Shown in pieces: positions 1 to 10,195 of a DNA stretch of 64,000 nucleotides (position 1 is its first letter; each line of letters begins with the position of its first letter). The notes beneath the pieces were generated by a model. That model was not told where the DNA came from. It was given only the letters and a program-made list of their open reading frames with translations, and searched no databases. The stretch covers positions 68,511,772-68,575,771 of the forward strand of contig NC_092051.1 in the NCBI RefSeq assembly GCF_003086295.3, written 5' to 3'. The translations under genes were made by a program, and so were the position numbers. The DNA comes from Arachis hypogaea. Lineage: Eukaryota > Streptophyta > Magnoliopsida > Fabales > Fabaceae.

Positions 1-194
1 AACGTTAGCCTCCAAGCTAGGGGGCTAACGTTGGCGCAAACGTTGGATGGCCAGGGAGGAATTCATGTGCCAACGTTAGCCTCCAAGTTAGGGGGCTAAC
101 GTTGGCGCAAACTTTTGGAGCCCAGGGGAGAAATTCATGTGCCAACGTTAGCCTCAAAGTTAGGGGGCTAACGTTGGCGCAAACTTTTGGAGCC
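1..194. repeat. Hairpin-module repeat, fragment of the solo-LTR family
   Basis: Three modules with a ~71-bp period carry the inverted repeat CCAACGTTAGCC...GGCTAACGTTGG around a short GTTAGGG-containing loop (about 1-36, 72-107, 143-178). The same modules in the same orientation lie at 40077-40331 inside the solo LTR at 38372-40678, so this edge is probably part of another copy of that LTR. The truncated Athila-type element at 195 was inserted into it. No gene is visible. Confidence 0.7.
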
Positions 195-1847
195 TGGTGC
201 ACGAAATTATGATCTCTGGTAATGGCTTCTTAGGCCAGATACTCTGATCTAGTTTTACAGTCTGTCACAACTTCGATACAACTAACCAGCAAGTGCACTG
301 GGTCGTCCAAGTAATACCTTACGTGAGTAAGGGTCGAATCCCACGGAGATTGTTGGTATGAAGCAAGCTATGGTCACCTTGTAAATCTCAGTCAGGTAGA
401 TATAAAGTGATAATGGTGTTTTCGAATATTATATAATAAGATAGGGATAGAGGTACTTATGTAAATCATTGGTAGGAATTTCAGATAAGCGAATGGAGAT
501 ACTTTTCGTTCCTCTGAACCTATGCTTTCCTGCTATCTTCATCCAATCAGTCTTACTCCTTTCCATGGCTGGCTTTATGCAAGGGCATCACCATTGTCAG
601 TGGCTACATCCCCTCCTCTCAGTGAATAATATGCTCACGCACCCTGTCACGGCACGGCTATTCATCTGTCGGTTCCCGATCATGCTGGAATAGGATTCAC
701 CCTCCTTTTGCGTCTGTCACTAACGCCCAGCACTCGCGAGTTTGAAGCTCGTCACAGTCATTCAATCATTGAATCCTACTCAGAATACCACAGACAAGGT
801 TTAGACCTTCCGGATTCTCTTGAATGCCGCCATCATTCTAGCTTACGCCACGAAGATTCTGGTTAGGAGATCTAAGAGATACTCATTCTAGCTTAATTCA
901 TGTAGAACAGAAGTGTTTGTCAGGCACGCGTTCATAAGGGAGAAGGATGATGAGCGTCACACATAATCATCACCTTCATCACGTTCTTGGGTGCGAATGG
1001 ATATCTTAGAAGCGAAATAAGAAGAATTGAATAGAAAACAGAAGTACTTTGCATTAATCTTTGAGGAACAGCAGAGCTCCACACCTTAATCTATGGAGTG
1101 TAGAAACTCTACCGTATGAAAATACATAAGTGAAGGTCCAGGCATGGCCGAGATGGCCAGCCCCCTAAAACGTGATCAAAGGATCATAAGGTAATCCAAA
1201 GATGGTCAAAAAGACGTCTAATACAATAGTAAGAGGTCCTATTTATAATAAACTAGTCACTAGGGTTTACATGAGTAAGTAATTGATGAATAAATCCACT
1301 TCCGGGGCCCACTTGGTGTGTGTTTGGGCTGAGCCTAAGTGTTGCACGTGCAGAGGCCATTTGTGGAGTTGAACGCCAGTATTTGTGCCAGTTTGGGCGT
1401 TCAACTCTGGTTTTGGATCCTTTTTTGGCGCTGGACGCCAGATTTGGTCAGAGAGCTGGCGTTGAACGCCAGTTTACGTCATCTATTCTTGGCCAAAGTA
1501 TGGACTATTATAAATTTCTGGAAAGCCCTGGATGTCTACTTTCCAACGCAATTGGAAGCGCGCCATTTCGAATTCTGTAGCTCCAGAAAATCCACTTTGA
1601 GTCCAGGGCGGTCAGAATCCAACAGCATCAGCAGTCCTTCTTCAACCTCTGAATCTGATTTCTGCTCAAGTCCCTCAATTTCAGCCAGAAAATACCTGAA
1701 ATCACAGAAAAACACACAAACTCATAGTAAAGTCCAGAAATGTGAATTTAACACAAAATCTATTAAAAACATCCCTAAAAGTAACTAGATCCTACTAAAA
1801 ACATACTAAAAACAATGTCAAAAAGCGTATAAATTATCCGCTCATCA
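195..1847 (-). mobile_element. 3' LTR of the truncated Athila-type element
   Basis: On the minus strand the LTR starts TGATGAGCGGATAA at 1847 and ends CGTGCACCA at 195, the same termini as both LTRs of the copy at 17482-27223. Length is 1653 bp against 1660 and 1657 bp there. It contains GGCGTTCAACGCC-type modules (about 1370-1470) and a TATA-like box at 1247-1240. Short ORFs across it are not genes. Confidence 0.88.
1240..1247 (-). promoter_or_regulatory. Predicted TATA box of the truncated element's LTR
   Basis: The minus strand reads TATAAATA, at the same place as in the LTRs at 18082 and 26163. It would direct Pol II transcription of the retroelement. This is a prediction from motif and position only. 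Confidence 0.45.
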
Positions 1848-3016
1848 CAACACCAAACTTAAATTGTTGCTTGTCCCCAAGCAACTGAAAATCAAATAGG
1901 ATAAAAAGAAGAGAATATACTATAAATTCCAAACTATCAATGAAACAGAGCTTCAATCATATGAGCGGGACTTATAGCTTTTTGCCTCTTGAATAGTTTT
2001 GGCATCTCACTTTATCCATTGAGGTTCAGAATGATTGGCATCTATAGGAACTCAGAGTTCAGATAGTGTTATTGATTTTCCTAGTTTAGTATGATGATTC
2101 TTGAACACAGCTATTTCATGAGTCTTGGCCGTGGCCCTAAGCACTTTGTTTTCCAGTATTACTACCGGATACATAAATGCCACAGACACATAATTGGGTG
2201 AACCTTTTCAGATTGTGACTCAGCTTTGCTAAAGTCCCCAATTAGAGGTGTCCAGGGTTCTTAAGCACACTCTTTTTTTTTTTTTTTTTTTTTTTTTGCT
2301 TTGGACCTTGACTTTAACCGCTCAGTCTCAAGTTTTCACTTGACACCTACACGCCACAAGCACATGGTTAGGGACAGCTTGGTTTAGCCGCTTAGACCAG
2401 GATTTTATTCCTTTAGGCCCTCCTATCCACTGATGCTCAAAGCCTTGGGATCCTTTTTATTTCCCTTGCCTTTTGGTTTTAAGGGTTATTGGCTTTTTGC
2501 TCTTGCCTCTTGGTTTTAAGAGCTTTGGCTTTTTCTGCTTGCTTTTTCTTTTTCTTTCTATATTTTTTTTTCGCCTATTTTTTATTTTTTTTTCTGCAAG
2601 CTTTGTTCTTTGCTGCTTTTTCTTGCTTCAAGAATCATTTTTATGATTTTTCAGATTATCAAATAACATGTCTCCTAGTCATCATTCTTTCAAGAGCCAA
2701 CATATTTAACATTCTTAAACAACCACTTCGAAAGACATATGCACTGTTCAAGCATACATTCAGAAAACAAGAAGCATTGTCACCACATCAATATAATTAA
2801 ACTAAGTTCAAGGATAAATTCGAAACTCATGTACTTCTTATTCTTTTGAATTAAAACATTTTTCATTTAAGAGAGGTGATGGATTCATAGGACATTTATA
2901 ACTTTAAGACAAAGTTACTAACTACTAATGATCATGTAATAAAGACACAAACATAGATAAGCACATAACATAGAAAACGAAAAGCAGAAGAATTAAGAAC
3001 AAGGAATGAATCCACC

Positions 3017-3253
3017 TTAGTGATGGTGGCATTTCCTTCTTGAGGAATCAATGATGTCCTTGAGCTCTTCTATGTCTCTTCCTTGCCTTTGTTGCTCCTC
3101 CTTCAGTGCTTTTAGATCTTCTCTGATTTCATGAAGGATGATGGAGTGCTCTTGATGTTCCACCCTTAGTTGCTTCCAATAATTGTGTGGAAGAAAATGT
3201 ATCCCTTGAGGTATCTCAGGGATCTCTTGATTTGCAGTCAAATGTTCTACCAC
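3017..3253 (-). CDS. Small charged ORF in retroelement 3' region
   Basis: A 78-codon ORF, nearly identical to the one at 24182-24418. Its second half is rich in Glu, Lys, Arg and Gln with heptad-like spacing, which suggests a short coiled coil. Its start lies inside the tRNA-Cys-derived segment, so the start may be fortuitous. The function is unknown. Conservation between two copies of one young family is weak evidence for coding. Confidence 0.25.
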   Translation of the reverse strand: MVEHLTANQEIPEIPQGIHFLPHNYWKQLRVEHQEHSIILHEIREDLKALKEEQQRQGRDIEELKDIIDSSRRKCHHH

Positions 3254-3267
3254 TGAGCTATAGACCC
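3199..3267 (-). pseudogene. tRNA-Cys(GCA)-derived segment, copy 1
   Basis: The minus strand begins GGGTCTATAGCTCAGTGGTA, the acceptor 5' strand and D arm of a plant tRNA-Cys. It continues with an anticodon arm, loop CTGCAAA (anticodon GCA). The 3' acceptor strand and the T loop are not recognisable. The same segment is at 24168-24236 in the complete copy, so it belongs to the element family. Confidence 0.7.
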
Positions 3268-3711
3268 TTGATGGAAGCTTTTGTCTTCCCTTTCCTCTTT
3301 CTAGAGGTTTCTCTGGCCTTAGGTGCCATCAATGGTTATGGAAAAAAAACAAAAAAGCTATGCTTTTACCACACCAAACTTAGAATGTTGCTCGCCCTCG
3401 AGCAAAAAAAGAAAGAATAGAAGAATAAGAAGAAGATATGGAGGAGATGGATGGGAGTGTGTATTCGGCCATATGGGTGGGATTGGGTGGGAGAGAGATG
3501 TTGAATTTTTGAAGGTAGTGGGTGTATGGATGTGAATGGTAAATGGAAAAAAAGAAGGGATTATCATGAATGGAAAGAGAGATGATGAGGTAGGTGGGGA
3601 TCCTATGGGATCCACAGATCCTGAGATGATCCTGTGGGGTCCACAGATCCTGAGGTGTCAAGGCATTTACATCCCTGCACCAATTTAGGCATGTAAAATG
3701 CCCTTGCACAC

Positions 3712-3905
3712 AACTCTGGGCGTTCAGCGCCAGGTTGGTGCCCATTTTGGGCGTTCAACGCCCCTTTGCTGCCATTTCTGGCGTTGAACGCCAGAACCAT
3801 GCTTGTTCTGGGCGTTCAGCGCCAGGATGCTCCCATTCTGGGCGTTCAACGCCAACGCCCAGAACTATGCTCTGTTCTGGCGTTTGAACGCCAGACAGAT
3901 GCTCC
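3712..3905. repeat. GGCGTTCAACGCC palindromic modules
   Basis: About six copies of a near-palindromic GGCGTT-CAACGCC or GGCGTTCAGCGCC core, spaced roughly 28-33 bp apart. It matches 23555-23735 of the complete element in reverse. The same core occurs in the LTRs. Confidence 0.8.
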
Positions 3906-4097
3906 TCCAGGGTGTGATTTTTCTTCTGCTGTTTTTGATTCCGTTTTCAATTTTTATATTTATTTTGTGACTCCACATGATCATGAACCTAAGAAAACAT
4001 GAAAAACAATAAAAATAAGGATTAGATAAACATTGGGTTGCCTCCCAACAAGTGCTTCTTTAATGTCAATAGCTTGACAGTAGGCTCTCATGGAGCC

Positions 4098-4563
4098 TCA
4101 CAGATGTGCAGAGCTTTGTTGAGACTCTCCAACACCAAACTTAGAGTTTGGATATGGGAATTCAACACCAAACTTAGAGTTTGGTTGTGGCCTCCCAACA
4201 CCAAACTTAGAGTTTGACTGTGGGGGCTCTGGTTGACTCTGCTTTGAGAGAAGCTTTTCATGCTTCCTCTTCATGGTTGCAGAGGGAGATCCTTGAGTTT
4301 TAAACACAAGGGAGTTCTCATTCCATTGAAGGAATATTTCACCTCTGTCAACATCAATCACAGCTCTTGCTGTGGCCAGGAAAGGTCTTCCTAGGATGAT
4401 GGATTCATCCTCTTCCTTTCCAGTTTCCAGGACTATGAAATCAGCAGGGATGTAAAGGCCTTCAACCTTTACTAACAGGTCCTCTACTTGTCCATAAGCC
4501 TGTTTTCTTGAGCTGTCTGCCATCTCTAATGAGATTCTAGCAGCTTGCACCCCATAGATTCCC
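4098..4563 (-). pseudogene. gag-protease C-terminal fragment
   Basis: About 150 residues match the C-terminal fifth of the 775-residue gag-protease at 21025-23352 (residues ~625-775). This includes the ILGRPFLATARAVID segment of the protease fold and three C-terminal NSKFGV repeats. The catalytic Asp and everything upstream are missing because the element is broken at 4564. The frame is open to a normal stop but there is no real start. Confidence 0.85.
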
Positions 4564-4651
4564 AGCTTGCACGGGCCCCGCAGGGCTTCGAAGCTCGACT
4601 TACCCTACGTCGCGAGACATGCTTATGATAATTGTGTGCGCATACTTTAAT

Positions 4652-4770
4652 AGGTGCGATCATACCAGCACTGTTGCACCGGATCCCAACAGAACTCTGC
4701 ACTTAAGCGTGCTTGGGCGATAGTTGTACTAGGATGGGTGACCTCCTAGGAAGTCCTCTGGTTGAACCTC
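4652..4770 (+). rRNA. 5S rRNA unit 1
   Basis: Belongs to the GTTGCACC...CCCAACAG sequence class. The 3' end GGTTGAACCTC weakens helix I. Probably not a good template. Confidence 0.75.
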
Positions 4771-4950
4771 TTTTTTTTTACGTCGTTCTTACCCTCGTTC
4801 TTTAAACGACGCTATCTTGAATAGTTTAGCTAAAGCGAGCCTCAATGACCTGATTTTCGACAAGCTCACACGGGCCCCACAGGGTTTCGCAGCTCGACTT
4901 ACCCTATGTCGCGAGACATGCTTATGATAATTGCGTGCGCATACTTTAAT

Positions 4951-5069
4951 ACGTGTGATCATACCAGCACTCATGCACCGGATCCCGTTAGAACTCCACA
5001 GTTAAGCGTGCTTGAACGAGAGTAGTACTAGGATGGGTGACCTCCTGGGAAGTCCTCGTGATGCAACAT
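4951..5069 (+). rRNA. 5S rRNA unit 2
   Basis: Starts ACGTGTGATC and ends ATGCAACAT, so the terminal helix cannot form normally. Probable pseudogene-like copy. Confidence 0.7.
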
Positions 5070-5248
5070 TTTTTTTTACGTCATGCTTACCCTCGTTCTT
5101 TAAACGACGCTATCTTTAATTGTTTAGCTAAAGCAAGCCTCAATGACCTGATTTTCGACAAGCTCGCACGGGCCCCGTAGGGTTTCGCAGCTCAACTTAC
5201 CCTACGTCGCAAGACATGATTATGATAATTGTGTGCGCATATTTTAAT

Positions 5249-5367
5249 AGGTGCGATCATACCAGCACTAATGCACCAGATCCCATCAGAACTCCGCAAT
5301 TAAGCGTGCTTGGGCGAGAGTAGTACTAGGATGGGTGACCTCTTGGGAAGTCCTCGTGTTGCACCTC
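5249..5367 (+). rRNA. 5S rRNA unit 3
   Basis: Near the plant consensus at full length (119 nt), with matching GGTGC/GCACC ends. Followed by an unusually long interrupted T tract, which makes this spacing 318 bp. Confidence 0.9.
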
Positions 5368-5566
5368 TTTTTTCTTTTTTTTTTCTTTTTTTTTTACGTC
5401 GTGCTTACCCTCATTCTTTAAACGATGCTAACTTGAATTGTTTAGCTAAAGCGAGCCTTAATGACCTGATTTTCGGCAAGCTCGTACGGGCCCCGTAGGG
5501 CATCGCAGCTCGACTTACCCTACGTCGCGAGACATGCTTATGATAATTGTGTGCGCATACTTTAAT

Positions 5567-5684
5567 AGGTGCGATCATACTAGCACTGTTGCACCGGATC
5601 CCAACAGAACTCGGCAGTTAAGCGGGCTTAGGCGAAGTTGTACTAGGATGGGTGACCTCCTGGGAAGTCCTCGGGTTCCACCTC
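5567..5684 (+). rRNA. 5S rRNA unit 4
   Basis: GTTGCACC/CCCAACAG class with a 1-nt deletion after GGCGA and the 3' end GTTCCACCTC. Confidence 0.75.
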
Positions 5685-5865
5685 TTTTTTTTTTACGTCG
5701 TTCTTACCCTCGTTCTTTAAACAACGCTATCTTGAATAGTTTAGCTAAAGCGAGCCTCAATGACCTGATTTTCGCAAAGCTCGCACGGGCCCCGCAGGGC
5801 TTCGCAGCTCGAGTTACCCTACGTCGCGAGACATGCTTATGATAATAGTGTGCGCATACTTTAAT

Positions 5866-5984
5866 AGGTATGATCATACCAGCACTCATGCACCGGATCC
5901 CATTGGAACTCCGCAGTTAAGCGTGCTTGAGCGAGAGTAGTACTAGGTTGGGTGACCTCCTGGGAAGTCCTTGTGATGCATCGT
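5866..5984 (+). rRNA. 5S rRNA unit 5
   Basis: Starts AGGTATGATC and ends ATGCATCGT. Both strands of the terminal helix are altered. Confidence 0.7.
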
Positions 5985-6163
5985 TTTTTTTTACATCATG
6001 CTTACACTCGTTCTTTAAACGACGCTATCTTGAATAGTTTAGCTAAAGCGAGCCTCAATGACCTAATTTTCGACAAGCTCGTACGGGCCCCGCAGGGCTT
6101 CGCAGCTCGACTTACCCTTCGTCGCGGGACATGCTTATGATAATTGTGTGCGAATACTTTAAT

Positions 6164-6252
6164 AGGTGCAATCATACCAGCACCATGCACCGGATCCTAT
6201 CAGAACTCCGCAGTTAAGCGTGCTTGGGCGAGAGTAGTACTAGGATGGGTGT
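6164..6252 (+). pseudogene. 5S rRNA unit 6, 5' part, split by Tat element
   Basis: Covers 5S nt 1-90 with one deletion. It ends in GGTGT, the target-site duplication of the Tat element. The 3' remainder is at 16536-16569. Confidence 0.9.
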
Positions 6253-6794
6253 TGTTCATACCCTAGGTCGAGCTGTCCGACCTGGGATGATTCGAGGTAA
6301 AGCGACCAACCTCTTCAGGACAGACTATTCGACCTCGTCTCAAAGAGCTCGGCCAAATCAACAAGAGAGCCCAGTAAAAGGCCCAAATAGAGGAACACGA
6401 CCCAAATCCTAAGGCGGCCTAAGGCTATAGAGATAAGGGCAGTTCCAATAAAGATATGCTGACCTCAACTCTAAAGATAAAGATAAGATAAGATAACTAA
6501 CTTATCTTACCCAACGAAGGTCACATCTCTACACTATAAATACACTGGAGCACCCAGGTATAACTCATACTCTGATTCTACATAAAACCTTTTTAATACC
6601 CATGCTAACTTAAGCATCGGAGTCTCTTGCAGGTACCCCCCACACTCCGGTGGCAAAGGATCAGAAGTGCAACTAGTCCAACAAGTCAGACACAACAGCT
6701 CCGGCCGCCACCAGCCAGCCAGACACGTCATCTCCGACCTGTACAGAAGATCTCGTCCGAGATCGACCTACAATTTCAGGTAACCCTCGGAACA
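6253..6794 (+). mobile_element. 5' LTR of Tat element
   Basis: 542 bp, starting TGTTCATACC and ending CTCGGAACA (TG...CA termini). TATA-like box at 6535-6542. Same length as the 3' LTR. Confidence 0.95.
6535..6542 (+). promoter_or_regulatory. Predicted TATA box in Tat 5' LTR
   Basis: TATAAATA 282 bp into the LTR, at the same offset as in the 3' LTR (16276-16283). Transcription would start about 30 bp downstream. Prediction from motif and position. Confidence 0.5.
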
Positions 6795-6795
6795 T

Positions 6796-6813
6796 TGGCG
6801 CCGTTGCCGGGGA
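6796..6813 (+). other. Primer-binding site, tRNA-Asp type
   Basis: TGGCGCCGTTGCCGGGGA is complementary to the 3' end of plant tRNA-Asp(GTC). It starts one base after the LTR and would prime minus-strand DNA synthesis. The same 18-mer is used by the Athila-type element at 19148. Confidence 0.9.
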
Positions 6814-6835
6814 ACCTGGAAGTCATCCCATCACC

Positions 6836-7897
6836 ATGGCGGACAACCATGACAATGACCACGATTCAGGTCTGGAAGATCGAACACCGCACAAGAACGC
6901 AGATGTCACGCTACATGACACTCCGGAGACCAGCAAAGACAAAGATTTGCCAAATTCAGGAGCCATAGAAGCACTCTTAAATCGCCTAAAACAACTGGAA
7001 AAAGAAACCCAGCAACAACGAGAAATCGGAAGAGATCTACAAAGAGAGATGCGGCGACGTCGGGAGTTAGAAGAAAAACTGCAGCAATTGGAAGCCGATC
7101 TCAAATCAGAAGCCCCTCACGCTAATCTCAAAGAAAATTCACACAAAGAGCAAGACCCCTTCACTAGGGAAATCATGAAAACCAAAATTCCAAAAGACTT
7201 CAAACTCCCGGATATGACCCTGTACGACGGCACCACGGATCCCAACCACCATCTTAGTAACTTCAGAAGCAGAATGTGCCTCACTGACGCCCCAGATGCT
7301 GTTCGCTGTAAAGCCTTCCCAACCACTCTCACAAAGACAGCTATTCGGTGGTTCGACAACTTACCCCCAAAATCCATCTCAAGCTTCGACGACTTAGCCA
7401 AAAAATTCCTAGCCAGATTTTCCATTCAAAAGGATAAAGCTAAACACGCCCCCAGTTTATTAGGAATCAAACAAGGAGATCGGGAGAGCCTTCGAAACTA
7501 CATGGAAAGATTCAACAAAACATGCATGGACATACAAAGTTTACCCACGGAGGCCGCAATCATGGGACTCATCAACGGCCTACAAGAGGGACCTTTCAGC
7601 CAATCTATATCAAAAAAGTACCCGGCCACCCTCAACGAAGTACAGGAGCGAGCAGAAAAATACATCAATATGGAAGAAAACGCTCAGTTAGGAGAATCCT
7701 CGAAGTCGGGAGCTTCCCACCGTAACAGAGACAAAGAATCCAAAAGAAAAAACGATAGAAAAGGGGAGAAAATTAAGAAGTACCATAACTATACTCCTCT
7801 TAGAGCATCCCTGGTCGAAATATATAAAGAGGTCTGCCATACGGAAAAAATTCCCCCAGCACAGCCGCTCAAAGGCAAAAAGGGAGGAGGAAACTGA
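6836..7897 (+). CDS. gag: gag of Tat element (353 aa, ends at a premature stop)
   Basis: Capsid/nucleocapsid protein that packages element RNA. The start lies 22 bases after the primer-binding site (very short leader). A charged coiled-coil-like segment spans residues ~40-95. A retrotransposon-gag fold spans ~105-230, with the WFDNLP and RNYMERFN signatures. A Lys/Arg-rich tail is followed by TGA at 7895. The CX2HX4HX4C zinc knuckle lies just beyond that stop (7907-7948) in the same frame, so the visible ORF lacks its nucleic-acid-binding module. Confidence 0.85.
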   Translation: MADNHDNDHDSGLEDRTPHKNADVTLHDTPETSKDKDLPNSGAIEALLNRLKQLEKETQQQREIGRDLQREMRRRRELEEKLQQLEADLKSEAPHANLKENSHKEQDPFTREIMKTKIPKDFKLPDMTLYDGTTDPNHHLSNFRSRMCLTDAPDAVRCKAFPTTLTKTAIRWFDNLPPKSISSFDDLAKKFLARFSIQKDKAKHAPSLLGIKQGDRESLRNYMERFNKTCMDIQSLPTEAAIMGLINGLQEGPFSQSISKKYPATLNEVQERAEKYINMEENAQLGESSKSGASHRNRDKESKRKNDRKGEKIKKYHNYTPLRASLVEIYKEVCHTEKIPPAQPLKGKKGGGN

Positions 7898-7975
7898 AAG
7901 GAGTATTGTGAATATCATCGGGTCCGGGGACACTCCACCAACGAATGCTTCGAATTAAAAAATATCATAGAAAAA

Positions 7976-8437
7976 TTGGTAAGGGATGGAAAACTAGACC
8001 GATTTCTGGCCACACGAGATGACGAGCAAAGAAAGAGACGAAGGGATGAAGACACGGAACGAGCGGAACGATCACCTCGGACGCCAGAAAGACATGTCCA
8101 CATGATACATGGCGGCTTTACAGTAGGAGGGATCTCCAAATCCTCTCGTAAAAGATACCTCAAAGAGGTATACCATGTCGAAGGAGAGGAGGGAGCACTC
8201 AACATCCCGGCAATAACATTCACTAAAGAGGACGCAACCGGCATCATTACAGGACACGACGATCCAATGGTTATCACTATCATATTGGCAAATGCCAACC
8301 TACATCAGACGCTAATAGATCAAGGGAGTTCTGCCGACATCTTATTCAAAACAGCCTTTGATAAACTCGGCTTAGAAGAAAAAGAACTTAAAGCATATCC
8401 AAACAGTTTGTTCGGGCTAGGAGACACTCCGGTTTGA
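7976..8437 (+). CDS. Aspartic protease region of Tat polyprotein
   Basis: A 153-codon open segment between premature stops. The retropepsin active-site region reads LIDQGSSADILF (about 8306-8341), with Gln where Ser, Thr or Asn is usual after the catalytic Asp. It ends at TGA 8435, but the fold continues in frame (IGRTTLNQLGA at about 8548). The start codon is only the first Met after a stop. Confidence 0.75.
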   Translation: MVRDGKLDRFLATRDDEQRKRRRDEDTERAERSPRTPERHVHMIHGGFTVGGISKSSRKRYLKEVYHVEGEEGALNIPAITFTKEDATGIITGHDDPMVITIILANANLHQTLIDQGSSADILFKTAFDKLGLEEKELKAYPNSLFGLGDTPV

Positions 8438-8866
8438 CCATTAGGATACATACCACTGCATACAACCTTTGGAAAGGGAGACCAATCCAGGACCCTCAAA
8501 ATAGACTACATTGTAGCCGACGTAAGCTCAGCCTACAATGCTCTCATAGGCCGGACCACGCTCAACCAACTCGGGGCAATAGTCTCGACCCCACACCTAT
8601 GCATGAAATTCCCAACTCCAAAAGGGATAGCCACGATAAAAGCAGACCAGAGGATGGCGCGTCGTTGTTACAACGAGAGCCTCAACCTCAGGGGCAAAGG
8701 AGAAGAGTTCCACACAATAGAGCTGGTCGGAGTTCAACGATGAGAAGAGTTTCGCCCCCAACCAGAGGGCGAGATAGAAAAAATTCAGATCGGGGACACC
8801 TCGGAAAAAACAATTAATATCGGCACAATCCTCAAAGGAGATGCAAAAGAACGGCTAATACAATTT

Positions 8867-9670
8867 TTGCGAGATAATGCCGACCTTTTTGCATGGAAAG
8901 CCGCAGACATGCCAGGCATAGACCCTAAACTAATGTGTCACAAGTTGGCAGTTTATCCAGGATCTCGACCGGTCCAGCAGAAACGAAGAAAACTCGGGCC
9001 AGAGCGATCCCAAGCTGTGGAAGAGCAAGTGCAGGCACTGCTGGAAGCTGGATTTATAAGAGAAGTTAAATACCCACTATGGCTAGCCAACGTCGTTTTG
9101 GTGAAAAAATCAAATGGGAAGTGGCGAATGTGCATCGATTACACAGATCTTAACAAAGCTTGCCCAAAAGACCCATACCCACTCCCGAGTATTGACGCCC
9201 TGGTAGATGCTTCCTCTGGATATAAATATCTCTCGTTTATGGACGCGTATTCAGGATACAACCAAATCCCCATGTACCCACCGGACCAGGAAAAGACCTC
9301 GTTTTTAATGCCAAAGGCAAACTACTGCTACATCGTAATGCCTTTCGGCCTTAAGAACGCAGGAGCCACTTATCAAAGATTGATGAATAAAGTCTTCTCG
9401 GATCACATCGGGAAAATCATGGAAGTTTATGTGGACGACATGCTAATTAAAACAAAAAGCGAACAGACACTGTTGACCGACCTAGCCCAGGTGTTCGACA
9501 CCATCCGGAAACATGATATGCGACTCAATCCAACAAAATGCACCTTTGCGGTAGAAGCAGGCAAATTCTTGGGCTTCATGCTCACACAAAGAGGAATCGA
9601 AGCAAATCCAGATAAATGCCAGGCCATACTCAACATGAAAAGCCCAACCTGCGTAAAAGAAGTACAATAA
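8867..9670 (+). CDS. Reverse transcriptase region of Tat polyprotein
   Basis: 267 codons carrying the RT palm and fingers of a Ty3/Gypsy enzyme: KKSNGKWRMCIDYTDLNK, a SFMDAYSGYNQI motif, MPFGLKNAGATYQRLMN, the catalytic YVDD at 9428-9439 and the KCTFAVEAGKFLGF thumb-side motif. TAA at 9668 cuts it before the connection and RNase H region, which continues in frame at 9683-10030. Confidence 0.9.
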   Translation: MRDNADLFAWKAADMPGIDPKLMCHKLAVYPGSRPVQQKRRKLGPERSQAVEEQVQALLEAGFIREVKYPLWLANVVLVKKSNGKWRMCIDYTDLNKACPKDPYPLPSIDALVDASSGYKYLSFMDAYSGYNQIPMYPPDQEKTSFLMPKANYCYIVMPFGLKNAGATYQRLMNKVFSDHIGKIMEVYVDDMLIKTKSEQTLLTDLAQVFDTIRKHDMRLNPTKCTFAVEAGKFLGFMLTQRGIEANPDKCQAILNMKSPTCVKEVQ

Positions 9671-9682
9671 CTCAACGAGAGG

Positions 9683-10030
9683 TTGGCTGCCCTATCCCGA
9701 TTCTTAGCAGGAGCCGCAATAAGATCTCTCCCCTTCTATGCTACTTTAAGAAAGGGAAAACAGTTCGAGTGGACGACAGAATGCGAACAAGCGTTCCAAG
9801 ACTTTAAAAAGTTCTTAGGACAGCCACCTATCCTATCCCGACCACAAGAAGGAGAACCACTCATACTATATCTTGCAGTAGGAGACAAGGCAGTAGCGTC
9901 AGCACTGGTCCGCGAAAGCGAAAACGGGCAACAACCCGTCTACTTCATTAGCAAAGCACTGCAGGGATCCGAGCTGAACTATCAGAAAATAGAAAAATTT
10001 GCTTACACTCTCGTTTTAACATCTCGGTGA
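9683..10030 (+). CDS. RT connection/RNase H region of Tat polyprotein
   Basis: 115 codons with the ECEQAFQDFKKFLGQPPIL segment and LYLAVGDKAVASALVRE, typical of the RNase H-like domain that follows Ty3/Gypsy RT. Ended by TGA at 10028; the frame continues with QPLKGIL and the end of the domain to about 10195. Confidence 0.8.
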   Translation: MAALSRFLAGAAIRSLPFYATLRKGKQFEWTTECEQAFQDFKKFLGQPPILSRPQEGEPLILYLAVGDKAVASALVRESENGQQPVYFISKALQGSELNYQKIEKFAYTLVLTSR

Positions 10031-10195
10031 CTCCGCCCCTACTTCCAGGCCCACACCATTAAAGTTCGAACTAATCAGCCCTTAAAGGGAATACTGCAGA
10101 AAACAGATTTAGCAGGCAGAATTCTACAATGGGCAGTCGAGCTGTCAGAATTCGACCTCCAATATGAAGCTCGGACCGCCATCAAATCACAATAC

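Larger units (their letters stand above)
1848..4097 (-). other. Non-coding 3' internal region of the truncated element
   Basis: This matches 23353-25566 of the complete copy in reverse. It holds a long poly-T tract (about 2273-2297; A-run on the element's sense strand), a T/C-rich stretch at 2490-2620, a small ORF (3253-3017), the tRNA-Cys-derived segment (3267-3199) and GGCGTTCAACGCC modules (3712-3905). No reverse transcriptase or integrase is present. Confidence 0.75.
195..4565 (-). mobile_element. Truncated Athila-type Ty3/Gypsy element (3' part only)
   Basis: Read on the minus strand this is the 3' end of a gag-protease remnant (4563-4098), a ~2.2-kb 3' internal region and a 3' LTR (1847-195). 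It is the same family as the complete copy at 17482-27223 and collinear with its last ~4.4 kb. The 5' LTR, primer-binding site and most of gag are missing. The break is at 4564-4565, where protease sequence meets a 5S spacer with a 2-bp AG overlap, suggesting illegitimate recombination rather than a clean insertion end. Confidence 0.85.
4564..6252 (+). repeat. 5S rDNA array, block A (units 1-6)
   Basis: A partial spacer followed by six 5S units starting at 4652, 4951, 5249, 5567, 5866 and 6164 (spacings 299, 298, 318, 299, 298). Each spacer has a T-run after the gene, then a conserved ~180-bp sequence ending in a TTATGATAA element about 29 to 21 bp before the next gene. Unit 6 is interrupted at 6252 by the Tat element. 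Confidence 0.95.

Noticed and set aside
5310..6140. Repeated ~60-75-residue ORFs containing SRMGDLLGSPRVAPLF or SLNDAILNSLAKASLNDLIF, on both strands throughout the 5S blocks
   Set aside because: They are translations of the 5S gene 3' end and spacer, repeat every ~300 bp, and break wherever a unit has an indel.
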